From: Salmonella enterica subsp. enterica serovar Choleraesuis
Lineage (GTDB): Bacteria; Pseudomonadota; Gammaproteobacteria; Enterobacterales; Enterobacteriaceae
Length of the DNA: 64,000 nucleotides
Reading direction: 5' to 3'
Assembly: GCA_022846635.1 (NCBI GenBank)
Contig: AP025685.1
Location: 2,170,001-2,234,000 of the forward strand
Shown: positions 62,683 to 64,000 of the stretch, piece by piece
Position numbering within the stretch: the stretch's first letter is position 1
Layout: each line of letters opens with the position of its first letter
Notes under the pieces: model-generated
The model's input: only the letters and a program-made list of their open reading frames with translations
What the model was told of the DNA's origin: nothing
Database searches by the model: none
Made by a program: the position numbers and the translations under genes

Positions 62683-62782
62683 CTATCGTTTTTTCCGATG
62701 GTATCTAATTTAGATTCCCATGAATTATCGATGATAATTCCCGCAATGTCTTCCCTGAGCCAATTTTTTGCAGGAGTTTTTT

Positions 62783-63232
62783 ATGTCTAAGCGTTCAATA
62801 GTTGAGCGTGTATTCCACGCCGTGGGATTTGAGCTTATCGCCACCTGTATCTGTGCGCCGGTCAGCGCCTGGCTGATGAACCGCCCGGTGCTGGAAATGG
62901 GGGCACTGACCCTGATTCTGGCCTCTGGTGCCATGGTCTGGAATATTATCTATAACATGATGTTTGACCGTCTGTGGCCGGCCGATAAAGTCATCCGTAC
63001 CGCCAGAGTGCGCGTATGCCATGCCCTGGGATTTGAAGGTGGGTTTATTATCATCGGTTCAACGATTGCCGCGCTGTGGCTGGGCGTTGGTCTGGTGCAG
63101 GCTTTTATGCTGGAGATAGGCTTCTTCCTGTTCTTCCTGCCCTACACCGTGGTCTATAACTGGGTTTACGATACGCTGCGCGCCCGGATAGTCGCCCGCC
63201 GTGAAACCCGCGGAAACCGGGCGCTATCGTAA
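62783..63232 (+). CDS. PACE family efflux transporter
   Basis: A 149-residue inner-membrane protein with four hydrophobic segments. Two PACE (bacterial transmembrane pair) repeats are clear: RVFHAVGFELIA with WNIIYNMMFDRLW, and RVCHALGFEGGFI with VYNWVYDTLRA. Members export chlorhexidine and short-chain diamines with protons. The ATG at 62783 has AGGAG seven bases upstream. Its natural substrate may be a polyamine; this is family knowledge. Confidence 0.93.
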   Translation: MSKRSIVERVFHAVGFELIATCICAPVSAWLMNRPVLEMGALTLILASGAMVWNIIYNMMFDRLWPADKVIRTARVRVCHALGFEGGFIIIGSTIAALWLGVGLVQAFMLEIGFFLFFLPYTVVYNWVYDTLRARIVARRETRGNRALS

Positions 63233-63235
63233 TTT

Positions 63236-64000
63236 TTAACGCTGCAAGTGGTGGATATCCACCGGTCTGCCGAACAGGAAGCCCTGAATCTCGCTACAGC
63301 CTTCCTCTTCTAAAACCCGCAGCTGTTCTTCAGTTTCGACACCTTCGGCCACCAGTGGGGTATTGATTGAGTGGCCGAGCGAAATAATGGCCCGCACGAA
63401 AGAGCGGGCCTGGAAGTTGTTTTCCACATTGGTCAGGAAACTGCGATCGAGCTTAATCACATCAAAATGGAAATCGCGCAGCGTGCTAAGCGATGAGTAT
63501 CCGGTACCGAAATCATCCAGCGCAATGCTGATCCCCATTTTCTGGAACTGATGCAAGATACTGTAAGCCAGCTTCTTGTTGACGATAAACGCGGTTTCGG
63601 TGACTTCAAACTCCAGCAGCGATAGCGGATAAGCGGTGCGTTGCAGAATTTCGCGCACTTTATCGATAAAAGTGCGGTGGCGGAGCTGAACGGCGGAGAT
63701 ATTAATGGATACTCTTTTACCTATCTGATTGGCAACCGACTCCTCGCACACCTTCTCAATCACCCAATATCCCAGCGGCACTATGGCGCCGCTCTCTTCA
63801 GCAACGGGAATAAATTCGTCCGGTGCCACCAGCCCGCGCTCAGGATGCTGCCAGCGCAACAGCGCTTCGTAACCGGTAATGCTCTTATCCTTAAGATTGC
63901 GTTTCTCCTGGTAATGAATAAAGAACTGCCCTTCTTTGATACCGCGACGAATATCCGCCGCCATGGCATTGCGCGCACGCGTGCGTTCATCCATATCCCG
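63236..64000 (-). CDS. Cyclic-di-GMP phosphodiesterase (EAL domain), C-terminal part
   Basis: An EAL domain whose frame runs past the right edge; about 254 residues are visible. The signature EALLRW is near visible residue 43, then SINISAVQL (Asn), EVTE (Glu), DDFGTGYSS, KLDRSF (Lys), AEGVET (Glu) and SEIQGFLFGRP (Gln): all catalytic positions needed to hydrolyse c-di-GMP to pGpG. The linker RDMDERTRARNAMAADI is typical after a GGDEF domain, so the full gene is probably GGDEF-EAL. It converges with the PACE gene, three bases between stops. Confidence 0.93.
   Translation of the reverse strand, partial: RDMDERTRARNAMAADIRRGIKEGQFFIHYQEKRNLKDKSITGYEALLRWQHPERGLVAPDEFIPVAEESGAIVPLGYWVIEKVCEESVANQIGKRVSINISAVQLRHRTFIDKVREILQRTAYPLSLLEFEVTETAFIVNKKLAYSILHQFQKMGISIALDDFGTGYSSLSTLRDFHFDVIKLDRSFLTNVENNFQARSFVRAIISLGHSINTPLVAEGVETEEQLRVLEEEGCSEIQGFLFGRPVDIHHLQR

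Overview
The window looks like chromosome of a member of the Enterobacterales, most likely Enterobacteriaceae but not Escherichia itself. The right half (about 26-62 kb) holds many genes of the E. coli ydcI-yncB neighbourhood (ydcI, ydcJ/hglS, opgD, rimL, ydcK, tehA, tehB, ydcO, ydcN, rlhA, yncJ, patD, ydcY, ydcZ, mnaT, curA), often in the same relative order. It is interrupted by insertions and losses: ydcH, ydcL, ydcR, ydcSTUV and ortT are not seen. Species cannot be fixed from the sequence alone. No rRNA, tRNA, CRISPR array, insertion sequence or prophage was recognised.

Layout. 1-1329: N-terminal part of a large secreted adhesin carrying an ESPR signal, running off the left edge. 2.2-6.6 kb: three different Old Yellow Enzyme (OYE) family reductases around a TetR regulator; a shared 12-14 bp motif lies in front of three of these transcription units. 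7.1-13.5 kb: a LysR regulator, a MarR/HlyD/DUF2955 efflux operon with a clear operator over its promoter, and a LysR/dehydrogenase pair divergent from a short-chain dehydrogenase. 13.7-15 kb: an unknown membrane protein and an LprI-like secreted protein. 15-20.6 kb: the complete abgR-abgABT set for p-aminobenzoyl-glutamate uptake and cleavage. 20.7-23.7 kb: a methyltransferase, a decayed hexapeptide acetyltransferase, a candidate 31-residue membrane peptide and a catalase. 23.7-30.6 kb: DeoR/MFS pair, osmC, a TerC-family protein, curA, an XRE-cupin regulator divergent from mnaT-ydcZ across a perfect palindrome. 30.6-34.2 kb: a minus-strand run (amidotransferase, peptide-binding protein, ydcY, a beta-hydroxyacid dehydrogenase). 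34.4-38.4 kb: a two-gene srfA-srfB-like operon without srfC; SrfB carries actin/Hsp70-type nucleotide-binding motifs. 38.5-40.8 kb: murQ-murP for N-acetylmuramic acid, with palindromes upstream but no murR in the window. 41-42.7 kb: an AT-rich gap with three small candidate genes. 42.7-62 kb: the ydc region proper. 62.8-64 kb: a PACE-family efflux pump with its LysR neighbour and the C-terminal part of a c-di-GMP phosphodiesterase.

Functional themes are electrophile and oxidant detoxification (OYEs, CurA, catalase, OsmC, SDR/MDR enzymes), export of small toxic compounds (HlyD/DUF2955, MFS, PACE, DMT, TehA), and scavenging (AbgABT, MurPQ, a peptide-binding protein). Regulators often sit divergent from their presumed target, and for several a palindromic operator can be read directly. 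The most interesting leads are the SrfAB operon, the unannotated small membrane proteins, a His-rich small protein upstream of opgD, and the operators of the TetR, MarR, XRE-cupin and YdcN regulators.
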